Assembly (NCBI GenBank): GCA_030043175.1
Contig: JASHYD010000257.1
Location: 1-10,792, forward strand
Source of the DNA: Xanthobacteraceae bacterium
GTDB lineage: Bacteria > Pseudomonadota > Alphaproteobacteria > Rhizobiales > Xanthobacteraceae
Length of the DNA: 10,792 nucleotides
Reading direction: 5' to 3'
Part shown: in pieces, positions 5,990-10,792 of the stretch
How positions within the stretch are numbered: the stretch's first letter is position 1
Layout: every line of letters starts with the position of its first letter
Translations under genes and position numbers: made by a program
Notes under the pieces: generated by a model
What the model was told of the DNA's origin: nothing
The model's input: only the letters and a program-made list of their open reading frames with translations
Databases searched by the model: none

Positions 5990-7975
5990 TTGTCGAGCAT
6001 AGATGTTGAATCCTATCCGGCCCTATTGGCGCCCACTAGGCTCGCCGGCAAGGCGCTGCGCAATCGCGTGATACACGCCTCCATGACGACCGAGCTTGTG
6101 AAGGATCGTGCCGTATCCGACGCGCTCGTCCAGTACCACGTCAATCGTGCGATCGGCGGTGCCGCCCTGATTGTGACCGAACCGCTCGGAATGGCAACGC
6201 ATCAGCGTGCGCTGAACCGCCCCCAGGTGATTCCCGAAAACCTCGACAGCTTGCGTCGCTGGGCCGAAGCGGTGGAATCCCACGACTGTCGTTTAATCGG
6301 CCAGATTCAGGATTCAGGACGCGGGCGGCACTATTCAGGACGTACGCACGATGCCATCGGTGCCAGCGCGCTGCCCGACGACCTCAGCTGGACGGTCCCG
6401 CATGAACTCCACGTCGATGAGATTGCGGCTTTGATCGCCGAATTTGCCGGGGCTTCGCGCGTGCTTCGTGACTGCGGCTTCAGCGGCATCGAGTTGTCCG
6501 CCGGTCATGGTCACCTGTTTCATCAGTTTCTATCGCCGTGGTGCAACCGGCGAGAGGACGCTTACGGCGGCGATTGGAGTGGTCGAACACGCCTTGTCAT
6601 CGAACTCATGGCGGCGATAAGAGCGCGATGCGAGGACGAATTCATCATCGGATTGAAGTTGCCGGGAGAGGACGGGATTCCGGGCAGCATCGGGGTTGTC
6701 GAGGCTAAAGCGATAACCTCTATGCTGACGGCGACGGGCTATGCGAGCTATGTCTGCATATGCCAGGGAGCTCACGCGCGCTCGCTGGAGATGCATCTGC
6801 CGGATTGCTACGGGGGACGTCTGCCCTATCTCGGCATCATCCGTGAGCTCAAGGCCTATTCGCATGACGTGCCGATGGTCGCGCTCGGCCGCATCACCGA
6901 CCCGGCCGAGGGAGAGGCCATTCTCCAGCGCAGGGATGCGGATCTCATCGGGCTCGGCCGCGCCCTGGTCGCCGATCCGGCATGGCTCGTGAAGGCTGCG
7001 TCAAACCGTGCCCACGAAATCCGCTATTGCATCTCGTGCAATACCTGCTGGGGCACCATCATTTCACATCATCAACCAATCGCCTGCGTCAACAATCCGC
7101 GCGTCGGCCGGATCGACGAAGCCGACTTCTGGCCGCAGACGGCTCCGGCGAGAAGGCGAGTCGTCGTCGTCGGTGCCGGCGTCGCCGGCCTTGAGGCGGC
7201 GTGGGTCGCCGCAGCGCGCGGTCACGATGTTATCGTGTTCGGTGCCTCCCGCGAGGTTGGCGGAAAGGCGCGGCGACGCGCACCTCTGCCCGGCGGAGAA
7301 ACCATATCGAGTATCTACGATTATCAATATGCTGTCGCCCTGCGGGGAGGGGCCGTGTTCAAGCTCGGGGTTTTTGCGACGCTTGACGAGATCAGCCGAC
7401 TTAAACCAGACGCCGTGGTGCTTGCCTGCGGCTCAACCATGATCCCGCCGCACTCGCTGCCGACGTCGGAAGCGGAATACATCCTGGACCTGAGGTCCGC
7501 GATGGAGAAGGTGGCTAAGCTGAGGGGAAGGCAGCTCGGCACAGCGGTGATATTCGACGCCGACCATTCGGAGGGAACCTACGCCGCGGCACAGGCGCTG
7601 AACGCCTTGTTTGACCGGACTGTCATCGTGACACCCCGGGATACGATCGCCACCGAAATGCAGTTGGTAACGCGCCAGGGCGTACTCCGCCGCATGGCGC
7701 AACTACGCATTCAGGTTGTGACCTCGGTTGAACCAGTTTGGAGCAATGCCTTGGAATCGGGAATAGTCGAATATCGGAACGTGTATAGCGGAGACCGGGA
7801 AACTGTGAAAGATGTGGCGTTCTTCGCTTACGCGACGCCGCGGCGCCCCAACGACGGGCTGCTGCGCCCGCTACGCGCGAGAAACATGCAAGTTTTTGTC
7901 GTCGGCGACTGCCAGTCGGCAGCAGATCTGCTGGCTGCAACTACCAGCGGACATGCGGCCGGGCACCAAGTCTGA
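5990..7975 (+). CDS. TMADH/2,4-dienoyl-CoA reductase-family flavin oxidoreductase
   Basis: A 661-aa cytoplasmic FMN/FAD/4Fe-4S oxidoreductase. Residues ~10-340 form the old-yellow-enzyme TIM barrel (NRVIHASMTTELV, GGAALIVTEPLG, HGHLFHQFLSPWCNRRED, then A-Y-G-G, and GLGRALVADPAWL). A cluster motif follows: Cys347, Cys350, Cys353 and Cys366 (C-x2-C-x2-C-x12-C, the trimethylamine dehydrogenase spacing). Next comes a dinucleotide fold at 395-400 (V-G-A-G-V-A-G) and a closing FAD motif VFVVGDCQSA. Thr33 sits where trimethylamine dehydrogenase has its FMN-linking Cys30, so covalent flavin is not expected. His173 is kept, but Ser170 and His175 replace residues that are usually Tyr/His and Tyr. TTG 5990 has AGGA ten bases upstream and gives a normal N-terminus; no in-frame ATG is nearby. 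Substrate unknown: an enoate/enoyl-CoA or an N-methyl compound are the family options. Confidence 0.9.
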   Translation: MSSIDVESYPALLAPTRLAGKALRNRVIHASMTTELVKDRAVSDALVQYHVNRAIGGAALIVTEPLGMATHQRALNRPQVIPENLDSLRRWAEAVESHDCRLIGQIQDSGRGRHYSGRTHDAIGASALPDDLSWTVPHELHVDEIAALIAEFAGASRVLRDCGFSGIELSAGHGHLFHQFLSPWCNRREDAYGGDWSGRTRLVIELMAAIRARCEDEFIIGLKLPGEDGIPGSIGVVEAKAITSMLTATGYASYVCICQGAHARSLEMHLPDCYGGRLPYLGIIRELKAYSHDVPMVALGRITDPAEGEAILQRRDADLIGLGRALVADPAWLVKAASNRAHEIRYCISCNTCWGTIISHHQPIACVNNPRVGRIDEADFWPQTAPARRRVVVVGAGVAGLEAAWVAAARGHDVIVFGASREVGGKARRRAPLPGGETISSIYDYQYAVALRGGAVFKLGVFATLDEISRLKPDAVVLACGSTMIPPHSLPTSEAEYILDLRSAMEKVAKLRGRQLGTAVIFDADHSEGTYAAAQALNALFDRTVIVTPRDTIATEMQLVTRQGVLRRMAQLRIQVVTSVEPVWSNALESGIVEYRNVYSGDRETVKDVAFFAYATPRRPNDGLLRPLRARNMQVFVVGDCQSAADLLAATTSGHAAGHQV

Positions 7976-8527
7976 TCGCTTGAGAACGATTCGGCAATAG
8001 CTCAGCCTTGCGCGCAGCGAGCCATTCCCTCGCAGCCGCTCCCGAGGCGATCGAGGACTCGATGGCGTTGCTTCACCACAGTGACAGGATGGAGGCCGCC
8101 CGAAAACCTCAGACGCGTCGCCGGGATACCGAAGGACACGGCCCGCATTGTGCCGGGCGAGGTGACAGCTGACCCACTTTATTTATTGTACCAATCCCGT
8201 TGACGAACATGCGGCATCTGAGACGGCGCCATCGGCGGGCGCAAATGGTCGCCAGGTCCTCCGATGGCCCCCCAGTTGTCGGCACCGGCCGGAAACCGCG
8301 GCGGGTCATCGTGTTGCTGCGCATGCGCCAGCGCAGCTGTGGTCGCGCTCGTACAATTCGTCCGGCCGGCCGTATGTCCAGTCGGTTGCTGGGGCGGTCG
8401 AACGGCCGAATATCCGCGCGAAGCCATCAGCGGCGTCTCCGCCGGCCAAGGTCGATGCTCCTCAAGCGTCGTGCACGCTACGCCGCTCGTGCGTGATAAT
8501 CAAACCGCATGAGCGCGCCGACCTTCG
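7976..8527. other. No recognisable gene
   Basis: GC-rich, with overlapping Arg/Pro-rich frames on both strands (for example 8179-8427 minus and 8200-8496 plus) that look like composition artefacts. A short AT-rich patch at 8179-8190 contains TACAAT on the minus strand, without a -35 or a following gene. Confidence 0.45.
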
Positions 8528-8848
8528 TCAGAACGCAGTAGCCGGCGACAGAGCGACCGACGCCCTAATCCTCACCAGCACCCGGCTCACCTGAACGGCG
8601 TGCCAAGTGCCCCGGCCGGTTGCGGTTGGAATGCTGCGCTCGTTCAAAGCCGCTGCAATGCCCACCAGCGACGTTACGCCGGCCGCCTGTAGCTCGCGAA
8701 TGATAGGCGCTAAGCCCGCTGCCCGTGCGGCGACACGCGCCTGGGCGGCCCTTACACTGGCCCGTCGAGCCTTCTCGGTAATCTCGGCGCCGCGGTAGCC
8801 GCGGGGCTTGATGCCCCTGCGCTTGGCCGCCGCAGTCGAAACAGTCAT
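8528..8848 (-). CDS. Small basic protein like a serine-recombinase C-terminal tail
   Basis: A 106-aa protein starting at ATG 8848. After a basic head (AAAKRRGIKPRGYRG) comes a long Ala/Arg helix (TEKARRASVRAAQARVAARA). The block GLAPIIRELQAAGVTSLVGI, A-A-A-L-N-E-R and IPTATGRGTWHAVQVSRVL follows. That block is the familiar C-terminal DNA-binding segment of rhizobial and phage 'recombinase family' (large serine resolvase) proteins: A-x-x-L-N-E-R-G-I-P-T-x-x-G-x-W-x-x-x-Q-V. No resolvase catalytic domain with its Ser nucleophile is present. It is therefore either a remnant or one of the free-standing small proteins carrying only this module. The ribosome binding site is weak (GAAAGAA). GTG 8902 in frame is an alternative start without better support. 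It lies 72 bases after the 43-aa membrane gene on the same strand. Confidence 0.65.
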   Translation of the reverse strand: MTVSTAAAKRRGIKPRGYRGAEITEKARRASVRAAQARVAARAAGLAPIIRELQAAGVTSLVGIAAALNERSIPTATGRGTWHAVQVSRVLVRIRASVALSPATAF

Positions 8849-8920
8849 CGTGACGTTCTTTCGTTCGCTGTGGTTGGGCAGGTCCGCGGTGTTTCGCGGC
8901 ACTGCGGCCGGCCGCTTGAT

Positions 8921-9052
8921 TCAGGACAGGAGGAAGACAATTGCGGTGGCTGTGAGTCCAATGCTTATCATCGCGGATGCTCCGTAGACGGACGCGACGA
9001 TAGCGGCGATGGAGAACGTCGCTGTAATTGCGAGTTCGATTTTGCTCCACAT
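8921..9052 (-). CDS. 43-aa small membrane protein
   Basis: ATG 9052 has AAGGAG eight bases upstream, an excellent ribosome binding site, and opens a 43-codon frame ending at TGA 8921-8923. The protein has a short polar head (M-W-S-K-I-E) and is hydrophobic from about residue 7 to the end. It can be read as one long segment or as two short helices with a break at Y23-G-A-S (first ITATFSIAAIVASVYG, second ISIGLTATAIVFLLS). There is no cysteine and the ends are only weakly charged. I do not recognise the family. It follows the restored end of the upstream small gene by 31 bases on the same strand, so the two may be co-transcribed. The strong ribosome binding site and coherent hydrophobic composition argue for a real gene that length-limited gene callers would miss. 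Confidence 0.6.
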   Translation of the reverse strand: MWSKIELAITATFSIAAIVASVYGASAMISIGLTATAIVFLLS

Positions 9053-9060
9053 GCCTTACG

Positions 9061-9066
9061 CTCCTT
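9061..9066 (-). promoter_or_regulatory. Ribosome binding site of the 43-aa protein
   Basis: AAGGAG on the minus strand (CTCCTT on plus), eight bases before ATG 9052. It is the main support for the very short gene it serves. Confidence 0.6.
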
Positions 9067-9086
9067 ACTGTTCACGCGATCATGCT

Positions 9087-9274
9087 TTATGAGTCGCCCG
9101 ACGCCTGCCCTCGAAACACCGCAATCAGCTTGCAGCCGGCACGCGGTACAGCTTGGCCGCTTTCTCGATAGCTTCGCGTTGGCCGGTGGCGTCGACTCGG
9201 CCGACCCATTCGACCTTAGGGGCGGCCCGATAGATACTCCAAGTCGGCAGCGGTGGCGGTTTGCGTTCGAACAT
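9087..9274 (-). pseudogene. Small 'AIEKAAKxYxVPA' protein, one-base frameshift
   Basis: ATG 9274 opens MFERKPPPLP, then TWSIYRAAPKVEWVGRVDAT and REAIEKAAKLYRVPAAS, stopping at TGA 9125-9127. It resembles short rhizobial proteins of the form W-x-I-x-R-x-A-x-K-x-x-W-x-G-x-V-x-A-x-D...A-I-E-K-A-A-x-x-F-x-V-P-A-x-x-L-I-A-x-R. The expected ending L-I-A-V is present one frame over (LIAVFRGQASGDS, stop TAA at 9087-9089). Changing G-C-A-A-G to G-C-A-A-A-G at about 9128-9131 would join them as V-P-A-A-K-L-I-A-V, giving about 62 aa. This is therefore a one-base deletion in an A run, either a true mutation or a sequence error. The function of these proteins is unknown to me. No ribosome binding site is visible; the leader is occupied by palindromes. 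Confidence 0.6.
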
Positions 9275-9277
9275 GAC

Positions 9278-9349
9278 GGCAAGTATTGCCACCTTGCCGC
9301 GGTGTCGGCAATACTTGCGTGCAGCTTGCAATAGTCGCAAATTATTGCG
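9278..9349. promoter_or_regulatory. Palindrome cluster upstream of the 9274 start
   Basis: Three related short palindromes are packed into 72 bases: GGCAA-GTA-TTGCC (9278-9290, perfect), GGCAA-TAC-TTGCG (9307-9319, four of five pairs) and CGCAA-ATTA-TTGCG (9336-9349, perfect). In addition, 9279-9290 and 9307-9318 are a perfect 12-bp inverted repeat separated by 16 bases. On the minus strand this ends four bases before ATG 9274. It could be a multi-site operator or a hairpin that covers the translation start. Confidence 0.55.
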
Positions 9350-9419
9350 TAGCTGGCGCGCCACTACTAGAGGCGGAAAGTAGTTGACGCCGATTTGACG
9401 TGGTCCCGCCCCTAACGGC

Positions 9420-9694
9420 GGTTAGAACAGGGCTATACGAGGTACACCGCCCAATCTGGATAAAGCGAGTAGCGGGCTCGAACACGCGATATGCGATGCC
9501 GTTCTGCTCGCAATAGGCGACGGCTTCTGCCTTGGAGTCAAAGCGCAGCGCACCTGTTGCCGGACGTCGGCTGAACTGGTCCACCCCATCAGCGGCTCGA
9601 TCGCTTTGGGCGACGCCTGTTCAAAATCGAGCACATTTGGTCTGGACGATGGACCGCATGGCGTTCTTGGCGGGGCCGTATATGCGTGCGCCAT
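9420..9694 (-). pseudogene. NDUFS4-like (ETC complex I 18-kDa subunit) relic
   Basis: Read across three frame changes, the minus strand gives a small NDUFS4-family protein, an accessory complex I subunit in alphaproteobacteria and mitochondria. The pieces are ARIYGPAKNAMRSIVQTK (from about 9689), LDFEQASPKAIEPLMGW then TSSADVRQQVR (9631-9549), and RFDSKAEAVAYCEQNGIAYR then V-F-E-P (to about 9478). The hallmark P-L-M-G-W-T-S-S-A-D and the A-V-A-Y-C-E-x-N-G-I-A-Y-x-V block are intact. Joins need about one base restored after ATG 9694, two near 9632-9636 (T-K-[W]-V-L) and one near 9549 (V-R-[L]-R-F). The family's S-Y-S-D-N-F tail is only hinted at (T-S-Y-S near 9430). It cannot make a protein as it stands. 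It is probably a decayed paralogue, since no nuo genes are nearby. Confidence 0.72.
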
Positions 9695-9952
9695 TGCGAA
9701 TTTCGCACCGACAACGCGCGGCCGATCCGCCCTGGAAGCGAGGGAGAACTTTTCGCCCCATTACCCTTCTAGGTCAGGTTTCGCCAGCTGCGGACAAAGG
9801 ATAGCATAGGCTTTCGGTGGAGATGGGCCAGCACCCCCTTCGGGTCCCAAAGGCCCCCGGCGAAATCGACCCGCGGGGCCCACTGGCAGCGAGGCGCGGT
9901 GGGATGCAATGGGGTGAGAAGGGAGCGTATTCGCCCGCCCCCGCTCTGCGTT
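9695..9952. other. GC-rich intergenic stretch, possibly structured
   Basis: No coding frame here is convincing. Around 9825-9885 there are runs of C and G that could pair, for instance GGCCCC near 9851 with GGGGCC near 9875, and CCC-TTC-GGG near 9837. I see no promoter or T-run that would make a small RNA call. Confidence 0.35.
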
Positions 9953-10099
9953 TCACTCCTGCTCCTCCTTCCAATTTTCCGCGTCCTCGACGCTCTCGAA
10001 ACACCAGAAGCCGCCTTCGGCCTCGACGATTTCAGCTGCCCACGGGCACTCCTCCGCCGCCTCCTCGACCGTCTCGACCTCGACGAACACCTTTCGCAT
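9953..10099 (-). CDS. 48-aa acidic hypothetical protein
   Basis: ATG 10099 lies five bases downstream of AAGGAGGA, a near-perfect ribosome binding site, and gives 48 codons to TGA 9953-9955. The protein is strikingly acidic: MRKVFVEVETVEEAAEECPW, AAEIVEAEGGFWCFESVEDA, then E-N-W-K-E-E-Q-E. It has 17 Glu/Asp, two Cys and three Trp. The head looks like a beta strand (K-V-F-V-E-V-E-T) followed by a helix, a strand through F-W-C-F-E-S and a second helix, a possible beta-alpha-beta-alpha mini-domain. I do not recognise the family. It could be a small antirestriction-like DNA mimic or a regulatory partner, but that is speculation from charge alone. It diverges from the XRE regulator tail at 10135. 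Confidence 0.65.
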   Translation of the reverse strand: MRKVFVEVETVEEAAEECPWAAEIVEAEGGFWCFESVEDAENWKEEQE

Positions 10100-10104
10100 G
10101 TCAG

Positions 10105-10112
10105 TCCTCCTT
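10105..10112 (-). promoter_or_regulatory. Strong ribosome binding site of the 48-aa gene
   Basis: AAGGAGGA on the minus strand (TCCTCCTT on plus), five bases before ATG 10099. It decides both the reality and the start of this short gene. Confidence 0.7.
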
Positions 10113-10134
10113 CTTGTCAGGGGTCAACACCGGC

Positions 10135-10227
10135 GTCAGTGTAGTCGAGTTCTTGGGGTTCGCGGAGGCGCTGGGCTTCGATCCGCGCTCCGTCATCCGA
10201 CGCATCTTCACGGTGAAGGCGAAGTGA
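10135..10227 (+). pseudogene. XRE-family regulator, C-terminal remnant
   Basis: The plus strand reads VSVVEFLGFAEALGFDPRSV then I-R-R-I-F-T-V-K-A-K and stop TGA 10225-10227. This matches the end of short XRE/Cro-type repressors in alphaproteobacteria, where the DNA-binding helices are followed by R-R-x-D-V-x-E-F-x-x-x-A-x-A-x-G-x-D-P-x-x-x-I-R-R-I. The five helices of the HTH itself are missing: upstream sequence in all frames is the divergent 48-aa gene and its leader. The frame is open further upstream, but that translation (Pro/Arg-rich) is the antisense of the small gene. I regard it as a truncated relic left by a recombination near 10120-10135. Confidence 0.5.
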
Positions 10228-10312
10228 TGAACTGGCGGCGGCCCTTTAGCGTTGCTTAAGAGCATGACCACCGCGCGAGACCCTTTGCAAACGGGCGTAC
10301 TGCGCTCTCGGG

Positions 10313-10792
10313 TCAAAGCCCGAACACCATGAGGATGACGTTCTGGCCGAGAGCTTCCGCTTCCGGGAACGAACCCTCGGCGCGCCAGCTGGCCCGGCCG
10401 CCGAGAGTCAGCGCGATGTATTGCTTGCCGTTCACCGCATAGGTCATCGGATTGCCGGTGAAGGCCGTCCCGGTGTCGAAGCTCCACAGCTCCTTCATGG
10501 TGTCCTTATCGTAGGCGTGGATACGGCCCATGATATCGCCCATGAAGAGGAGCCCGCCATCGGTGCCGAGCACACCGGAATAGGCGGGATAATACGAGTC
10601 AAGCTTCTTCACCGTATCGCCGGTGCGCACGTCGATGCCACCCAACAGCCCATGGCTAACCTTGCAGTTCGGATTGAGCACGCTGCGCTCGATCGGTTCG
10701 ACCGCGCTCTCCAGGGTGTGCTGGCCGCAATAGATTTCCCGGAATCCGGTGCCGATGAGCTGCTTTGCCGGATCGGCAGCCCTTGAATTGAA
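10313..10792 (-). CDS. PQQ-dependent alcohol dehydrogenase, C-terminal part (runs off the edge)
   Basis: The minus strand is open from the right edge to the stop at 10313-10315, giving the last 159 residues of a quinoprotein. Motifs of the methanol/ethanol-type PQQ dehydrogenases are clear: KVSHGLLGGIDVRTGDTV, YPAYSGVLGTDGGLLFMGDI, GRIHAYDKDTMKELWSFDTG, TAFTGNPMTYAVNGKQYIAL, then TLGGRA and a C-terminal V-I-L-M-V-F-G-L. The A-Y-D-x-x-T-x-x-x-L-W and P-M-T-Y-x-V-N-G-K-Q-Y blocks are the last blades of the eight-bladed propeller. Full-length members are about 550-600 aa and periplasmic, so some 400 residues lie beyond the window, where the PQQ and Ca/lanthanide ligands would be. V10681 can start a shorter frame, but the homology continues upstream of it (Y-C-G-Q, then LESAVEPIERSV). 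Which alcohol it oxidises, and whether it is XoxF-like, cannot be decided here. Confidence 0.85.
   Translation of the reverse strand, partial: FNSRAADPAKQLIGTGFREIYCGQHTLESAVEPIERSVLNPNCKVSHGLLGGIDVRTGDTVKKLDSYYPAYSGVLGTDGGLLFMGDIMGRIHAYDKDTMKELWSFDTGTAFTGNPMTYAVNGKQYIALTLGGRASWRAEGSFPEAEALGQNVILMVFGL

Noticed and set aside
8185..8190. TACAAT as a minus-strand -10 box
   Set aside because: No matching -35 at 16-18 bases and no supported gene follows on the minus strand.
8904..8915. Perfect 12-bp palindrome GCGGCC-GGCCGC
   Set aside because: All G/C in a GC-rich genome, not repeated nearby and with no loop or T-run. Chance is a sufficient explanation.
9774..10004. 76-codon minus-strand frame
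   Set aside because: No ribosome binding site, Arg/Gly/Pro-rich, and it overlaps the better-supported 48-aa gene in another frame.
1..10792. tRNA, rRNA or CRISPR arrays
   Set aside because: Scanned by eye on both strands; no cloverleaf-like T-arm pattern, rRNA motif or regularly spaced repeat was seen.

Overview
The window looks like an accessory, gene-decaying stretch of an alphaproteobacterial chromosome or plasmid, most likely from the Bradyrhizobium/Nitrobacteraceae neighbourhood of the Hyphomicrobiales. The reasons are the high GC content, twin-arginine signal peptides on substrate-binding proteins, and small proteins of kinds I associate with that group: an NDUFS4-like 'PLMGW' protein, a 'PKGNRN...HGRY' protein and an orphan recombinase-tail protein. 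I also recognise a cyclase TPR tail and a PQQ alcohol dehydrogenase. The assignment is by recognition only, with no database search.

Layout, left to right. (1) 1-784: a degraded HigB/HigA-type toxin-antitoxin pair. The toxin lacks its N-terminus. The antitoxin has a frameshift and a 66-bp in-frame duplication of its helix-turn-helix. (2) 785-1587: relics, namely an integrase-core transposase scrap on the minus strand and the TPR tail of an adenylate/guanylate cyclase on the plus strand. (3) 1809-3011: an intact class III (CaiB/BaiF) CoA-transferase. (4) 3012-4343: mostly non-coding, with relics of a GNRN/HGRY small protein, a membrane protein and an ABC substrate-binding protein. (5) 4434-5408: an intact Bug-type tripartite-tricarboxylate receptor. 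(6) 5990-7975: an intact 661-aa flavin/4Fe-4S oxidoreductase of the trimethylamine dehydrogenase / 2,4-dienoyl-CoA reductase family. (7) 8528-9694: a minus-strand run of very small genes, holding a recombinase-tail protein, a 43-aa membrane protein, a frameshifted ~60-aa protein behind a cluster of palindromes, and a broken NDUFS4-like gene. (8) 9953-10227: a 48-aa acidic protein with a strong ribosome binding site, and the tail of an XRE regulator. (9) 10313-10792: the C-terminal part of a PQQ-dependent dehydrogenase that runs off the right edge.

The three intact large genes are all on the plus strand and would fit a solute-uptake plus CoA-linked catabolic theme: a periplasmic receptor, a CoA-transferase and an enoate-reductase-like enzyme. 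They are separated by 580-1,420 bases, so they are not an obvious operon. The strongest overall signal is that almost every small gene can be read across one or more 1-2-nt deletions, while the three large genes are clean. That points to pseudogenisation in an accessory region rather than uniformly poor sequence. I did not find a convincing new multi-gene system. The items most worth a second look are the duplicated helix-turn-helix, the palindrome cluster at 9278-9349 and the two small genes at 8921-9052 and 9953-10099.
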